A DNA stretch of 64,000 nt from NCBI GenBank assembly GCA_964058805.1, contig CAXKVV010000108.1, positions 38,297 through 102,296 on the forward strand, in the 5' to 3' direction. Both the position numbers and the translations under genes were made by a program. Below are positions 35,418-47,395 of the stretch, piece by piece. The notes under the pieces were generated by a model that had not been told where the DNA came from, did no database searches, and saw only the letters and a program-made list of their open reading frames with translations. Source of the stretch: Schoenoplectus triqueter (taxonomy: Eukaryota > Streptophyta > Magnoliopsida > Poales > Cyperaceae). The first letter of the stretch is position 1. Each line of letters opens with the position of its first letter.

Positions 35418-35960
35418 TTACATGCGACTTTCAGCATCAATCCAATATTTATTGCACACAAGTTGTTCGAAAAGTTTTGAACCCAATTTTGTACACTTAT
35501 CTGTTAGGATCCTGTTTGCTGAACTAAAACATGATTCGGAAGGGACGGTTGACACATGCACTGCAAATACGTCACGCGCCATCATCGCCAATGTTAAATA
35601 GGCAGTTGCATTCCTCTTCCAGTACTCCAGGATATCAATTTGATCATCCTCCATACTTCCCAAACAATAACTCAGTAATTCGTTATTGTTTATTTGTTGA
35701 TCTTCAAAACAATCATCATCTCGCAACTCATTTAGCAATCCAGATGAACTATTACTTCTATACGATTAAAAATGAACACAATATAAGTGAATAAATTATA
35801 TAATAGAAAGAATGATGATTAAAATTCATACTGAATATTGCGATCGGTAGTAGAAGGATTATTAGTATTTCGTCGGGAGTTATAAATATTGAACATCTCC
35901 TCCAATAAGCTATTTACGCGATTATCTTCTTTATTAGTGCGTAGATGTAGATTTTATTTC
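35418..35960 (-). pseudogene. hAT transposase C-terminal relic
   Basis: A 106-codon open frame (35738-35418) carries the complete hAT dimerisation signature: NELLSYCLGS, ILEYWKRN, MARDVFAVHVSTVPSESC, FSSANRILTDKCTKLGSK and LVCNKYWID. Upstream, 35960-35820 reads SLLEEMFNIYNSRRNTNNPS with breaks. The catalytic RNase-H-like region is not present, so it is not functional. Confidence 0.85.
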
Positions 35961-36525
35961 TACAATTAAAAAATTATAAATAAAAAATTAGATTTTATAA
36001 ATAAACTAATTTTTACAAATTTCAAATAAAAAATTATGAATAAAATCTAACAACATAACTAATTTCTTCAAACAAAAATTATAACTAATTAAAATTAAAA
36101 ACTAACATTGAAGGGAAAATATTATCTCAACGATGAAATTGAGAAATGACGAATACCGAATATTATCCTTCTAGTCTTTTACCTTCTTCGATTAGTTAAT
36201 TTTTCAACGGACTAACAATAAATTAATAAATCTAAATTATTTTTTATTTTTTGGAATAACAAAATTAAATTTGAGAATTTGAGATTAAATGAAAATTTGA
36301 GAATGTGATAGTTTGAGAAGAGATGGAGAATGAGATTTTGATGTGTTTTGAAATGTAAATGGGGGGTGATATTTATAGATATTTTTGGGAGGGGAAATTT
36401 TAGATTTTTTTATTTTTTTTTAATTTTTCTGTAAAAGTAAAAAAATGGCTTTTTTTATTTTTTGGGACTTGGGGGTATTTTTGGGGGGCCCTAGCACTTT
36501 TTATTTTAAAATAAAGATTTGAAGA

Positions 36526-36580
36526 GGGGGGGCAGGTGGGAGGGGGGAGGGGGGTGGGGCGGGTGGGAGAGGGGGGTCCG
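36526..36580 (+). repeat. G-run cluster (quadruplex-prone) at the hAT right end
   Basis: Seven or more runs of three to seven G within 55 bases (AGGGGGGGCAGGTGGG, then AGGGGGGAGGGGGGTGGGG, then CGGGTGGGAGAGGGGGG). They sit between the AT-rich core and the GGTCC repeats of the hAT element. Confidence 0.8.
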
Positions 36581-36743
36581 GTCCACGGTCCCGCACGGTC
36601 CACGGTCCGGTCCGGTCCACGGGTCGGCACGGTCCATTTTCGGGCAAAGGGAGGACCGACCCACCGTTGGACCGGACCGTGGTAGGCCACGGTCTGGTCC
36701 GGTCCAGAACGGGTCAGACCGTGTAGTTCATTTCAAATCTCTA

Positions 36744-36751
36744 AGCGTGGC
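36744..36751. repeat. target-site duplication, right copy (second hAT)
   Basis: AGCGTGGC directly after the terminal CTCTA. Confidence 0.85.
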
Positions 36752-36879
36752 TCGATTGCTCATCCTTAAAATGAGATAAAACAAAATGTAGTAAAAATGA
36801 AAAGGTATCTGAGTGGAATTGAAGCACATAAGAGAGAGAGCGGCGTCTAAAACCCTAGCATAAAGATCTTTTTTATCAG

Positions 36880-37215
36880 ATCCGAACTTGATTTGATTAA
36901 ATTCAGAATTTTTTTTTATTCATACCCGATCCGACCCATATAAAATAATTAAATATTTATTACTTATTTTTATATAATTTTAAATAATAAATATTAATTA
37001 ATTTATTATTAATTTTAATTAGTGTAATTAGTATATATTTAAGCTTTAATTAGTACTAAATCATAAAATTACTTCAGAAAATATAATTAATTGGGTCGGA
37101 TCGGTTAACCCGAACACGACCAACCCGACCCAATTCGGATCAAAAAAATTCAATCCATATCTGATCCATTTATTTTCAGATCGAGTTAACCCGTGAGATC
37201 GGATCAATAATTAAC
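36880..37215. mobile_element. degenerate hAT-style GGTCGG/ATCCGA-rich fragment
   Basis: ATCCGAACTTG, CCCGATCCGACCC and later GGGTCGGATCGG and CCCGACCCAATTCGGATC bracket an AT-rich middle, as in the other hAT-style repeats of this window. Termini not identifiable. Confidence 0.4.
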
Positions 37216-38984
37216 ATCCATAACCATTAATCCATAAATAAAACAACAAGTCTACAATTTTTTTTTTATTTCCAATTTTTTATTTATTTAAGCATCTATT
37301 GTCAGGAGAATCCATTGCGAACCGATGTCCACCCAAATAAAAATGGCGGGACATTGAATCTTATCTTGTTTGTAGCATGACTGTATGAGTAAGAGCAGCA
37401 GGCTCGCGAGCGGGGTCGGAATCAGGTCGTGTCCTAGAGACATGATTAAGCTAATGAGGATGATGGTTTATTTAGATTTACAGAACAGTTATTGTAAGAC
37501 TTAATTTTTTTATATCCTTGAACTCTTTTATATTATCTTATTCCTCCCTCTACTCTTCTATTTTTTTTTATTTCTCTCTAATTTTCTATATATTTTTTTT
37601 ATTTGTCCATCAAGTTAACCATATCTAATTAACTATAGTTATTTTATTAGAACTCCATAATTAATCTAAAATAAAACAGACGGAAATGATAAAAGATAAT
37701 TAGTAAGGCTCATTTAATTAATTCTAATCGCTATAGTAAACTGGTCCAGTAAATCAGTACAGTAAACTGATCTAGTAACAATAAAAAAGTACAGTATTCT
37801 AAAGAATACAAAATAGGTACAGTAAACTGTACTAGTTTATCTTTTTGTCAGACAGATTGTCTCTAAAACTTCAAACCCAAATTTACCAATAAACTCTTAT
37901 ATAAATTTCGTTTTTCCCTAGTATCATAGATAGACTGGATTAGAATTAATTAATTATGGAGAAACTTCTATTTTGTTTATTGTATCAATAAACCAGTAAA
38001 CATGTTTACTATAGAAATTTTTATTCTAAAGAAATTAAGGTAAATGATACTTTTATCATTTTTATTTTTATTTAAATTTAATTATGAAATTTTAATAAAA
38101 TAATCATAATTGATTAGATGTGGTAACTTGATGGGTAAATAAGAAAATAAATAGAAGAGTTATGGGCGAAATAAAAAAAAAAAGTAAAAGGAGAAATAAC
38201 AAAATAGAGAAGAGTTCAAGGTTATAGAAAAAAAAATATTTTAAGAGGAAAGTATTCTGAGATGTTTATTCGTGGAAATTAGATGCAGGATTGAGGTGAA
38301 TAGAATCATTTGCGGTGAGTGCAAGAAATGAAATATATAGTGAGCTCCTTTTACTCAGATCATGGAAATATGTACCTGTCTTTCCGGGACTCATTGTCGG
38401 AGGTTAATGATGATTTGATGGAGGTGTTTAGGGTTCAGAATCTAGAGCACAGAGAATAAAATTTGACTCTAATATAAATAATTAGATCATCATTACAAAG
38501 GCATTTATCTGCCCAAAATAGTATATTGGTATTAGTGCTCCGCCAATTAGCCGTTATTCTAGTTAGATGAGAATTTAGATCCAAATAATAAAAATCTAAT
38601 ATAAATAATTAATGTTGATTTTTAAAAAAAATGACATTACTTTTTAAAACTAATATTAATTGTTAAATACTATTTTTTTAAACATGAAATGAATATCATA
38701 TACTTTTTAAAAATCAATACTAATATTAAATATCAATACTTTTTAAAGTAGAACCAATTAAAAACTTGGAATTTATGTATTTAACAATAATATTTAGAAA
38801 AAATACGAGAAAAAGTATTAATATATCACATTATTCGATAATGAAAATCGTGTACAACTACAAACAAATAATATAAATCAAGAGTAATGAATCCTAACAA
38901 TGCACAATAAAAACCACCAAATATAACTAATATGACAAGCAAAAATGAGATTATATACAATAACAAAAAAAACCCAAAAATTTT

Positions 38985-39115
38985 TACGAAACGCGTCACT
39001 ACTAGTGTCGCGTTTGCTTCTTATATATACAAAATGCGCAGTCACTTGCGCGGGGTTTGGACGAAACGCGCCACTGGCAGTGGCGCGTTTCGTCCGCGCC
39101 ACTGCCATTGGCGCA
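38985..39115. repeat. GC-rich palindrome cluster
   Basis: 39060-39094 is a perfect inverted repeat: arm GACGAAACGCGCCACTG, a single G, then the exact complement CAGTGGCGCGTTTCGTC. A weaker palindrome of the same wording lies at about 38988-39020 (ACGAAACGCGTCACTAC, AGTGTCGCGTTTGC), and a third partial copy follows at 39095-39115 (CGCGCCACTGCCATTGGCGC). It stands out in a very AT-rich setting. Confidence 0.85.
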
Positions 39116-39289
39116 CTACCATTCGTATATGTGAAATTTTACGTTTCTCACTCTTATTTTTAATAATATTAATTTAATAAAACTTATTATTACTAAAATC
39201 TGCTGAAAAATATAATTCTGAGTTGTGTCCAAAAATATTTTTTCACAATTGCTCCATGAAGTTCGCATACATATTAGAATTCACATTTT

Positions 39290-41700
39290 TAAACATTAAA
39301 CCAAACAACCATGTCATAGGTATTTGTCCAAATACTATAGTACAACATTATAAATAAATGATATCTTTATGGTTTTTATAGTTAACTGATGTGTGTCTCC
39401 ATTGTGTCTCCTTCTGTGTATAGATATTATCATGGGTAATAGAAAAACTTATTAAATTGACTATTATATCACTAACATGCAGAACATATGAGCAATAACT
39501 TAAGAGTTTATTGATTTAAAAGTGAAAAGTCAGTTATTCTGCTGTTTTTATTATAAAATTTCAAAGAATGCAGACACTTTAATCCTCCATCACTCAAAAA
39601 TTAATTTTATTCTCAAATTGATATCTAAGGAAATTAATTATTTCAGCGCATTTTTTTCTCTTACCTTCCATCACTTCTTTATATGTGATATGCAGTATTT
39701 GTCCACATATAAATATTTAGATGTAGTCGCATACTGCATATGCATATATAATATAAACATATAATTCGACATATGCAACCGCATAATGCATATGTGATAT
39801 GAGCACATACAAATCTGCATATATGGCCACATATCAAAAATATGATTTGCAGTGTGTTTGTCTCATATATATTGAAAATAATTTTAAACATTAAGTCAAA
39901 CAAACAAATCATAAATTAGAGTCTAAATACTGAAGCACAAATTACTAATAAATTGATACCTTATGGTTTTATAATTGATCAATGTGCATTACCATTGTGG
40001 CTCCTTCCATGTGTAGATACTATAATGAGCAGAAAAAAAATCATCAATCCGACTATTATCTGATTAGCATTAGGAAGTTATGGGTAAGCATTTGTTTCAT
40101 TGCTTGACCCTTAAAATGATGCACCAAGTACATTGATAGTGCTACAGGAGTACTCATTAGGCTTCACTTGAATATTATATTAATAGATGTCCATGGATAT
40201 TCCATAATATTGATGATTGGGAATGATCAACTAGTACAAGGAATAATAACAAAAACAATGTTAGTAAGGGATGTGCAACCGGAATGATCATTCAAATTCA
40301 ACTAAATCAATTCATTTGCATATGTTGTATACTCATCTTTTTAGTATGATTTCTAAGAAAGTGATGACTAAGACTCGGTTTTGTTTGTAGATATTAATAC
40401 AGTCGATTATATCTTATCTAAACTCTATATAAAAATAATTATAAGATATGTCATCAATATGGAATATTTAAAATTCACTCCATAAAGATAAAAATGTGTA
40501 TATAAACATATTAAAGTGAAAAGTCAGTTGTTCTATTTTTTTTATTATAAAATATCAAAAAAAAAACAGATACTTTAATCTCCTCTATCACTCATGAATT
40601 AATTTGTCCTCAAATTGAGATCTAAAAGAAATTAATTATTTTAACACCATTTCTTCTCTCACCTTCCATCATTTTTCATATGTGATATTTAGTGTTTGTT
40701 GGCATATAAATATGTATATGCAGTCGTATACTGTATATGTGGTATAACCACATATAAATCGACATATGTCGTTGCAAACTACATATGTGACATAATCACA
40801 TATAATTCTTCATATGTGGTTACATGCCGCATATACATATTGAAATTCATAATTTTAAACATTAAGTAATATAAACTCGTCATAGATACAAATTCCAATT
40901 CTAAAGCATGTCATTATTAATAAAATGATATTTTATGATTTTATAAATGATTAATGTGTGTTAACATTGTGTCTTCATCCATGTGTAAATACTATCATGG
41001 ACATGAGAAAAATCATTAATTCAACTATTATCTGATTAGCATTAGAAAGTTATGTGTAAGCATTTTTTTTCACCGCTTGACTCTTAAAATGTTGAGTCAA
41101 GTATATTGATAGTGCTATATAAATACTTATTGAGCTTCACATGGATGCCCCATTAATAAATGTTCACGGATGCTCCACAGTATGAGTAATTTTGAATGAT
41201 TGTTGTATAATCAACAACCCACTAGTGCGAAGAATAACATCAAAAGCAATGTCAATAAGGGATGTGCAATCAGAATGATCAATCAAATTCTATTAAACCA
41301 ATTGATTTGCATATGTCCAAAAAATATACTCATTTTTATAGTATGAGTTTTAAGAAGGTGATCATTAAGACTCTATTTTTCTTATAGATATCAGTACAAT
41401 CAGTTGTATCATTATCTAAAATATATATAAATAATTATAAGATATGTCATCAATATGAAATACTTACACTTTACTCCATAAAGATTATAAAAATGAGTAC
41501 AAAAAGATATTAACTAAATCGGAGGAGGGTAGTTAAAAAATATAAGAGTGTAAAAGTAAAAAGTCAGGTCATATGTTGTTTTTATTATAAAATATCAAAG
41601 AGAACAGGCACTTTAATCTCCTTTGCCGCTCCTGAATTAATTTATCCTCAAATTGAGATCTAAAAGAAATTTATTATTTTAACATTATCATGCATGGAAC
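39290..41700. repeat. irregular tandem array, roughly 1-kb unit, about three copies
   Basis: Blocks recur in order. AAGTGAAAAGTCAGTT or a variant is near 39519, 40514 and 41553. TTATTATAAAAT(A/T)TCAAA...CTTTAATC follows each, as does TCTCAAATTGA(G/T)ATCTAA. CCATTGTG, ACATTGTG and variants lie within ATTAAxxCAAAC...blocks near 39296, 39889 and 40861. GATGTGCAA(C/T)C(G/A)GAATGATCA is near 40271 and 41260. The spacing is about 970-1,040 bases except one short unit. No coding frame runs through it. Confidence 0.7.
39675..39845. repeat. CATATG-rich patch (repeated at 40675-40850)
   Basis: Dense short words CATATG, GCATATG, ACATATAAAT and ATGTGATAT, many in inverted orientation. The same patch recurs in the next unit of the long array. 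Confidence 0.65.
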
Positions 41701-41899
41701 TATAGCATATTTTGTATCAGTAACTTTATTTAAGACAGGATTTATGTACTCTATTTTTTTTTAATAAAATGTGGGAAATCTCCCACTGGTTATTGAAACC
41801 AAATATTCATTGCAAAAATAATACCAAATAGCTGGTATCCTTTTGCAACGCCTTTCATTTTTTTTAATAAAAAGTACCTACATTAGCAGGATTTGGACC

Positions 41900-42350
41900 T
41901 TATATATATAATGAGGAGAATTTTAGTGTCATCAATATCATGTGCCATCAAATATCATATCTTATTTTTTTCATTTATATTTTAAGATATGACAGTCAAA
42001 TTTGAAATTCAAATGATAATCTTTGTTAAATTTCATGGTAGATATAAACTTATAAATTTTTATGATTTTTGAAACTCATTTTATACTTGATCAAAACGAT
42101 AATAAAATGAATGCATAAAATAGTTAATCATAGTTAACTAGATTCATTCATTTTCTTATAATTTGATCTAGGATAAAATGAGTTTAAAAAATTATGAAAA
42201 TTTATGAGCATACATCTATCATGAAAATTTACAAATTTAATCATTTGGATTTAAATTTGAATGTTATATTTTAAACATAAATTAAAAAGTAAGTCAATGA
42301 CATTTGACACACAAAATTGAAGACATTAGAACCCTCCTCATCATGTATAT
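41900..42350. mobile_element. foldback MITE, TA-rich ends
   Basis: Left ATAATGAGGAGAATTTTAGT and right ACATTAGAACCCTCCTCATC are complementary. The inner arms also pair (GTTAAATTTCATGGTAGAT left against ATCTATCATGAAAATTTAC right). About 450 bases, non-coding, ending in TATATATA on both sides. Confidence 0.75.
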
Positions 42351-42375
42351 ATATCATATATGTGTAAATCAGAAT

Positions 42376-42475
42376 AACAACAAACAACAATAAAAGCAAG
42401 AAAGCCTTTAATACCAAATAAATTTAGGTAAGCTAAAATCCAATCCAATTCAAAATTATAGAGATCATAGATGTC
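42376..42475. repeat. dispersed CAACAA-headed repeat, copy 2
   Basis: AACAACAAACAACAATAAAA followed by GCCTTTAATACCAAATAAAT and TTAGGTAAGCTAAAATCCAA, related to 16797-16890. Confidence 0.5.
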
Positions 42476-43885
42476 AAAGATAAAAAATAAACCAGAAAAT
42501 TTTAACAATTGTCATGCCAAGCCTATCAAAATGGTCCGGCAATTAGTTTGTCTGTTGAAAATTTGGTAGAATTAATTGAAATAGTAATTTTGGTTTAAAT
42601 TACAAACTCAACATTGCAGAAAAGTCGGTAATAAGTAATAACTTAATGGAAATCAAAACTTATTCTGAAATATACGTTTTGAAATACCTTGTTGGCCGAA
42701 GTCTATATTTTGGTTTGAATTATTTTTCAATTAATTTGTATGAAGCATTTGTTTAATTCTGGAAAGGTATTATATTACTTCAGCCTAGACAAGCATGAAC
42801 GTTTATTTTCTGGAGGAGGATGGAGATTGAGATTATCCAAAATTTCTACGCTCCAGCAATATCTTTTCTTCACCGAAACCGTGCACGCTTCTTTTAATTT
42901 TCCCGTCACGTGTGTTTTTTTCTTCTCACGTGATTCCATTGCGTCAAAACCATTTCTTCCCACCCGTCTCTTTTCGCCAAAGGAAAGACACTGTTTTTCC
43001 CTCATAAATCTCTGACATACATGCTCTCCAATTTCTTAGTTTCTAATGTGTTCTACTTAACTTTTCATCCACCTCTATATTCAACTATTCAAGTACTTAT
43101 TTTCTAATTTTTATTATTCATTTCTTGACCAATTGTAATTAGAGTAGGAAAAAAAAATGGTGAATAAGTGTAAGAGGAGCATTGACAATCCTGAAATACG
43201 AGCGTACGATCATAGTTAAGTTGCAATACCTGCAGACCAATTTATCAAAAACAATGAATAATGAAAATAAAAAATTATAATAACATTTTAATTAGTACAA
43301 CAATGGTTAAATGGACCAGCCATAACATTGTCCACTGATAATTTATAGTATTATACAAACATGAATTCAAGAAAATGCGATAACAAATGAGCGCATTAAA
43401 CAGAGCAATTAGTGGAGTGCAAGCTTTTGCATTACTGATTGTGAGGACAGTAGAATAGATGTAACCTCACGCATCAATTGCTTAAAACCATCCCCATCCC
43501 CATCTGATCACATCAACTGGCACCTAACTTTCACAGTTTCACGCATCACCTAACTGGAGGACTTGGATTTCAAACAAATCAACTCCCAATTGTTCAAATT
43601 TCACAAAACCTGAGATAAATATTTCTGAAACAAACATGTGTATGACTACATAGATATTGTTCAAGCTATTTTCTATGAACAACTGACAATTTGTAAGCCA
43701 TCATGCATTTCCAGACAAAGATCAGAAAAAAAAACAATTACTAAGCCACGACCAATTCCCAACAGAAAGTCAGTCACCTTTCAAAAAATTCAAAACCAAC
43801 AAGTTCTTTTCTGATTATTATTTATCTGATCTGTAAAAGAACAAAGGCGTACAAAAACTGCTGAATTATCCCATAAAGGAAAGAG
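42476..43885. other. gene-free stretch and 3' flank of the small gene at 43888
   Basis: Open frames at 42740-43015 on both strands have no recognisable family. The last few hundred bases are probably 3' untranslated sequence of the minus-strand gene. Confidence 0.4.
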
Positions 43886-43887
43886 TT

Positions 43888-44091
43888 CTATTTTGGTCCT
43901 TGCTGGGAAGGGACCTCCTTGTTGCCACTTCCCTTGGATCCTGACACGGCAGCAGCGGCAGCAGCTGCAGCGGCAGCAGCGGTCCCCACCTTGACTCCAC
44001 CAGCAGCCTTCATTGCTCCAGCAACCTTAGCAAAAACTGCCACACTTCCCACAAGTATGGCCCGCATGGCTACCATTGGATTTACTGCCAT
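43888..44091 (-). CDS. small conserved alanine-rich membrane-associated protein, 67 aa
   Basis: 67 residues. MAVNPMVAMRAILVGSVAVF, then AKVAGAMKAAGGVKVG, then an alanine run (about residues 38-48), then a Ser/Gly/Lys/Gln-rich tail. It resembles a small plant family of 65-70 residues, whose Arabidopsis members (At3g01130 and At5g15320 types, from memory) have sometimes been labelled ATP synthase E chain; that label is not supported by anything visible here. One hydrophobic segment at residues 8-30. An acceptor-like TTTTTGCAG lies 5 bases before the ATG on the minus strand, so the gene probably has an intron in its 5' leader, with the first exon somewhere in 44.2-45.5 kb. The alanine run is encoded by mixed GCN codons, so it is not a simple triplet slip. 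Confidence 0.7.
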   Translation of the reverse strand: MAVNPMVAMRAILVGSVAVFAKVAGAMKAAGGVKVGTAAAAAAAAAAAVSGSKGSGNKEVPSQQGPK

Positions 44092-44099
44092 TGTTTCTG

Positions 44100-46224
44100 C
44101 AAAAACTGATACATCAAAAAATGGTCACATACAATATTTATTATGAAGAACAGAAAGACCCCAAAAGGATCATCAAAATATGCAAAAAATCCCCTGTATC
44201 ATTAGCGTTTAAAAAGCCCCAATAACTGTGGAAATATTTGAAGATCTCTACCACAGTCTGCTTACAACACTGCCACCTGTATGGCTGAAATACTAACAAG
44301 ATCAAACCTAAGAAGACGTGAATATTCATTCTAACCTTTATTGATTTAATACTTCCCAAATGACAGGTAAAAAACCTTCATTAGATTAAAAAACAGACAG
44401 CAATGTTTAATTATGGTGAGATTTAATGACCTTACCATTTCAACTCCTTTGTTACAAAATAAGGGTAAGAGACTTGAAAACCTGAGCAATACACATTATT
44501 GTTCAATTTTCCCAAAAAATATTGCAAAAGTAGGCTCACTTATGCATAATCTGGTTAAGGTCACGATGACTTGTGTATATCTCAATAACATACTGATTAT
44601 TTACTGGTGTACTGATAAAAATGGGAAAAAAAAGATCACACTATGCCACTTAACAAAAAGCAGTCAACAGGAGTTGCAGACCAGTTCAGTATATTTACAA
44701 TCTGCTACTGGTAATTACCAGTACAGCTTTAACTAACATATTCTATTTTTCCAATGATCTTTGTGTTTCTATTTACTGAAATAGAGTACTCAATAGACAT
44801 GTGAATTTAATTCTACACTCTTGAATTAATCAGGCAAATTGGATAATTTTCACACTTGATTGCACAAATAAGATCATTTCAGGCTCAATTGAGGATATTG
44901 TAGTCCAACATCCTCAGCATATATTATCAATTTATACATACAGAAACTTAGCTCTCAGAAGTTTTCATTTCCAAACCAAAGAAAAGGATCGTAAATGTTC
45001 GCCATTATTTCTTCAAATCAAGTTCTGTTAGCTTGGTTCTATACTTTAATTAGCTTCTGTGATATAATTATGTCTACAGTTAACAATAATTACGGAACCC
45101 TTGCTCCATGCCTCTTCACGGTCTCGCAGACTGAATTTCACAAACCCGACAAATAATCCTTCTTCCACTTGGATTCTAGAGAAACCAACTTTCAATTTTG
45201 ATGAGAGAAGAAATTATGAAAAACACAACTTCAATCCTTTTTTAAATCTAAGACCGAACTCGTTTAACGACAGTAAAACAGAAGTTCTGAAGAAACGAAT
45301 AAAACCTGGCAATAGAGTCCTCGAATGCGAAACTGGAGAGGAGCTTAGCTCAGGTAGTAAGATTGAAAAATCCTGTCGCCGAATCTATCCTCTTTTTGCG
45401 CTCTCCGACCTCTTTCTTCTAAGATGCTTCTTCGTAAGAAATGGTCGCTGACATGTGGGTCTACTAATTTGAGGTTTTAGTTCATCGACCGACCAAGTCG
45501 CTCTGCAGCCAATTTGGAACGATTTTATACGTAGCAAGTGCTACTTTCGGAACCCTTGCAATTTAGTACACAAAAGAAATAGTTCCATTACTAAATTCTG
45601 TAATTTTAATATACTTGATGACAAACTGAATGTTTAAAATTTAGAACATACTATTTTTTTTTGTTGTTGTTAGCTCATTGGTTATTGTAATATTTAAGCG
45701 CCTTACATAAAATGAATATTCCGAAGACATTAATTTTTAATCAATTCCACTTTTTATTTCACAAAAAATAAACGCGCTAATAGTAAATGTACTAAAACAA
45801 ATTTGTACCCCAACAAAAACGTATGATGAAAATACTTTTTATTTTTTTGTACGTATGAGTTTTAGTTTGTATTGGTCGACAAACTAATCTAGTTGAATAA
45901 CATAAATTGTTATTAAAAAAATCAAAATGACTACAAGTCTCTTTTCTCATATTGAATCCAAAAATAGTTTTATAATAATTTAATGAAAATCAATATTAGC
46001 TTATTAATATTGTAAGAAGAAAAATACTCAACGTGTCTAATCTTATGCAGTGCTTTTCCTGCGCAGAGACTTTCCAAGAGTAGCCACAGACGATCGAACT
46101 CCTCGCCGAGGTTTTGCGATATTCTCTGTTTCGAATTTCTCGCAAGGCATTTTAACAAACACCTTGTAGCATCCCACCTTCTGCCTTTCCCTCTGCCTCG
46201 CTCAATCAGAGAAAGCTCACCGTT
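44100..46224. other. 5' leader intron/promoter region between divergent genes
   Basis: Divergent intergenic DNA between the minus-strand 43888 gene and the plus-strand 46225 gene. The 116-codon plus-strand frame at 45101-45451 has no recognisable content; this part may hold the first, non-coding exon of the minus-strand gene. Nothing else is callable. Confidence 0.35.
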
Positions 46225-47395
46225 ATGGAGGTTTTAAGATCGCTCTCAGCAAAGCTCACCACTCACAGAGAGTACGTTATTCATGGCCTTCTTCTCGGCT
46301 CCTTAGTGGCCTTAGGGTTTCGTTCAGCCGAGCAACAAAAGGAGATCGAGTCGCTGGAGGCTGAGAAGGCAGCTTTACGTGCATCCAATACCGCCGCCTC
46401 CACTGCCATGTGGTCATGGCGAGAGGAGCTCTTTCGCCTCGCCGAGTCTGACAGTTCGACCATTTCTTCCTCCCGCCTCCGCGCCATTTACGGCGAGGAG
46501 GAGCCTGGTCCAACGACATCTTCTCCTTCCATTGGTGCCACAGGTCAGTTTGTTTTTTTTTCCCTCTTTATTTCTGTTTCGCGTTAGTTGTTATGTATTG
46601 CAGTCAAGATAGTTAGAGTTTCCCGTGTAACGACAATGCAATTGGAATCGGAAGTGGGGTATGGTCTTGGATCTGAATATTGTACCGATCACCATACGAC
46701 CAGTATTGCAAATGACGTGTTAATATTCATTAGTGCCCCCAAGTAACCAAGTTACAATACTACTGTAATGCTTATATCAGTCTGCATCCATTACTGTATT
46801 CTATACCAATTTCCAGTTTGCCACAGCTGACTAAACTTACAGGTACTGCATTGTATAGTGCCTTTTGTTTGCAATGGATGCGTTCATGTTCCTTAATTTT
46901 TCACCAGAATTTATATCTGTGTTTGATTTCTAGTCATCAAAAAGTAGTATTTGAGGGGGTCTGAGACTATTCATCAATGTATATACTTCTCATCTGGTAT
47001 TGTTAAATGCATCATAACATTGGATAGATTTAGATAGTTAATTGTATAATTGTATAATTTATCAGGTTAATGTAGTTGTGGTGCTACTGTTGGTTGTACT
47101 TGTAGGTCTTACCTGATCAGGTCTCAGGGCAAATAAATTGTCTTTGGTTAATGAGACCTTAGTTGTGTAAACTGTCCCCTATATATTGCTTTTCAAAATA
47201 AAAAAAGTTGCATTCATAAATCATATATATATCACATTTGTTATTGTTTTTTTAAAAAAAAAACGATGTGGATGTACCATTTGTTTTATTGCCATTGATA
47301 GAGCCTATATATATCACATATGTTATTAATAGTTTATTTTGTTACATGTAGGTTCTGCAGGTAACATTGCAACGGAGCCAGTTCCAATCTCATAA
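46225..47395 (+). CDS. small membrane/coiled-coil protein of unknown function, two exons
   Basis: Exons 46225-46543 and 47352-47395 join in phase (G plus GT gives Gly) to 120 residues. The ATG context is CCGTTATGG. Residues 1-15 are basic, a hydrophobic segment HGLLLGSLVALGF follows (about residues 20-32), then a short coiled coil (EQQKEIESLEAEKAALRAS), a MWSWREELFRLAE block and LRAIYGEE. The second exon adds a short tail ending EPVPIS. This lay-out fits a single-pass organelle or endomembrane protein. I do not recognise a named family. The only weak point is the short last exon, whose acceptor ATGTAG at 47346-47351 is plausible but not proven. Confidence 0.7.

Larger units (their letters stand above)
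34393..36743 (-). mobile_element. hAT element, 2,351 bp, complete ends, decayed transposase
   Basis: Left TAGAGTATTGAAG and right CATTTCAAATCTCTA form an imperfect terminal inverted repeat (TAGAGATTTGAAATG on the complement). The exact flanking repeat AGCGTGGC (34385-34392 and 36744-36751) gives the 8-bp hAT target-site duplication. Both subterminal regions are full of GGTCCGGTCC-type words (34420-34570 and 36575-36720). The interior matches the relic at 5437-6820 but has a roughly 300-base insertion (34725-35030) and lacks most of the transposase N-terminus. The transposase relic is on the minus strand. Confidence 0.88.
37216..41899. other. gene-free stretch with long irregular repeats
   Basis: No gene seen. 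The notable content is the GC-rich palindrome (38985-39115) and the long repeats at 39290-41700. Confidence 0.55.

Noticed and set aside
42740..43015. Overlapping open frames on both strands
   Set aside because: Neither strand gives a recognisable protein; overlapping sense and antisense frames of equal size suggest chance.
43930..43975. Simple GCA/GCG triplet expansion in the small alanine-rich gene
   Set aside because: Codons are mixed and not one repeated triplet; a conserved alanine-rich segment is the simpler reading.
45101..45451. 116-codon plus-strand open frame
   Set aside because: No recognisable domain, no splice context, and it lies where the first exon or promoter of the minus-strand small gene is expected.
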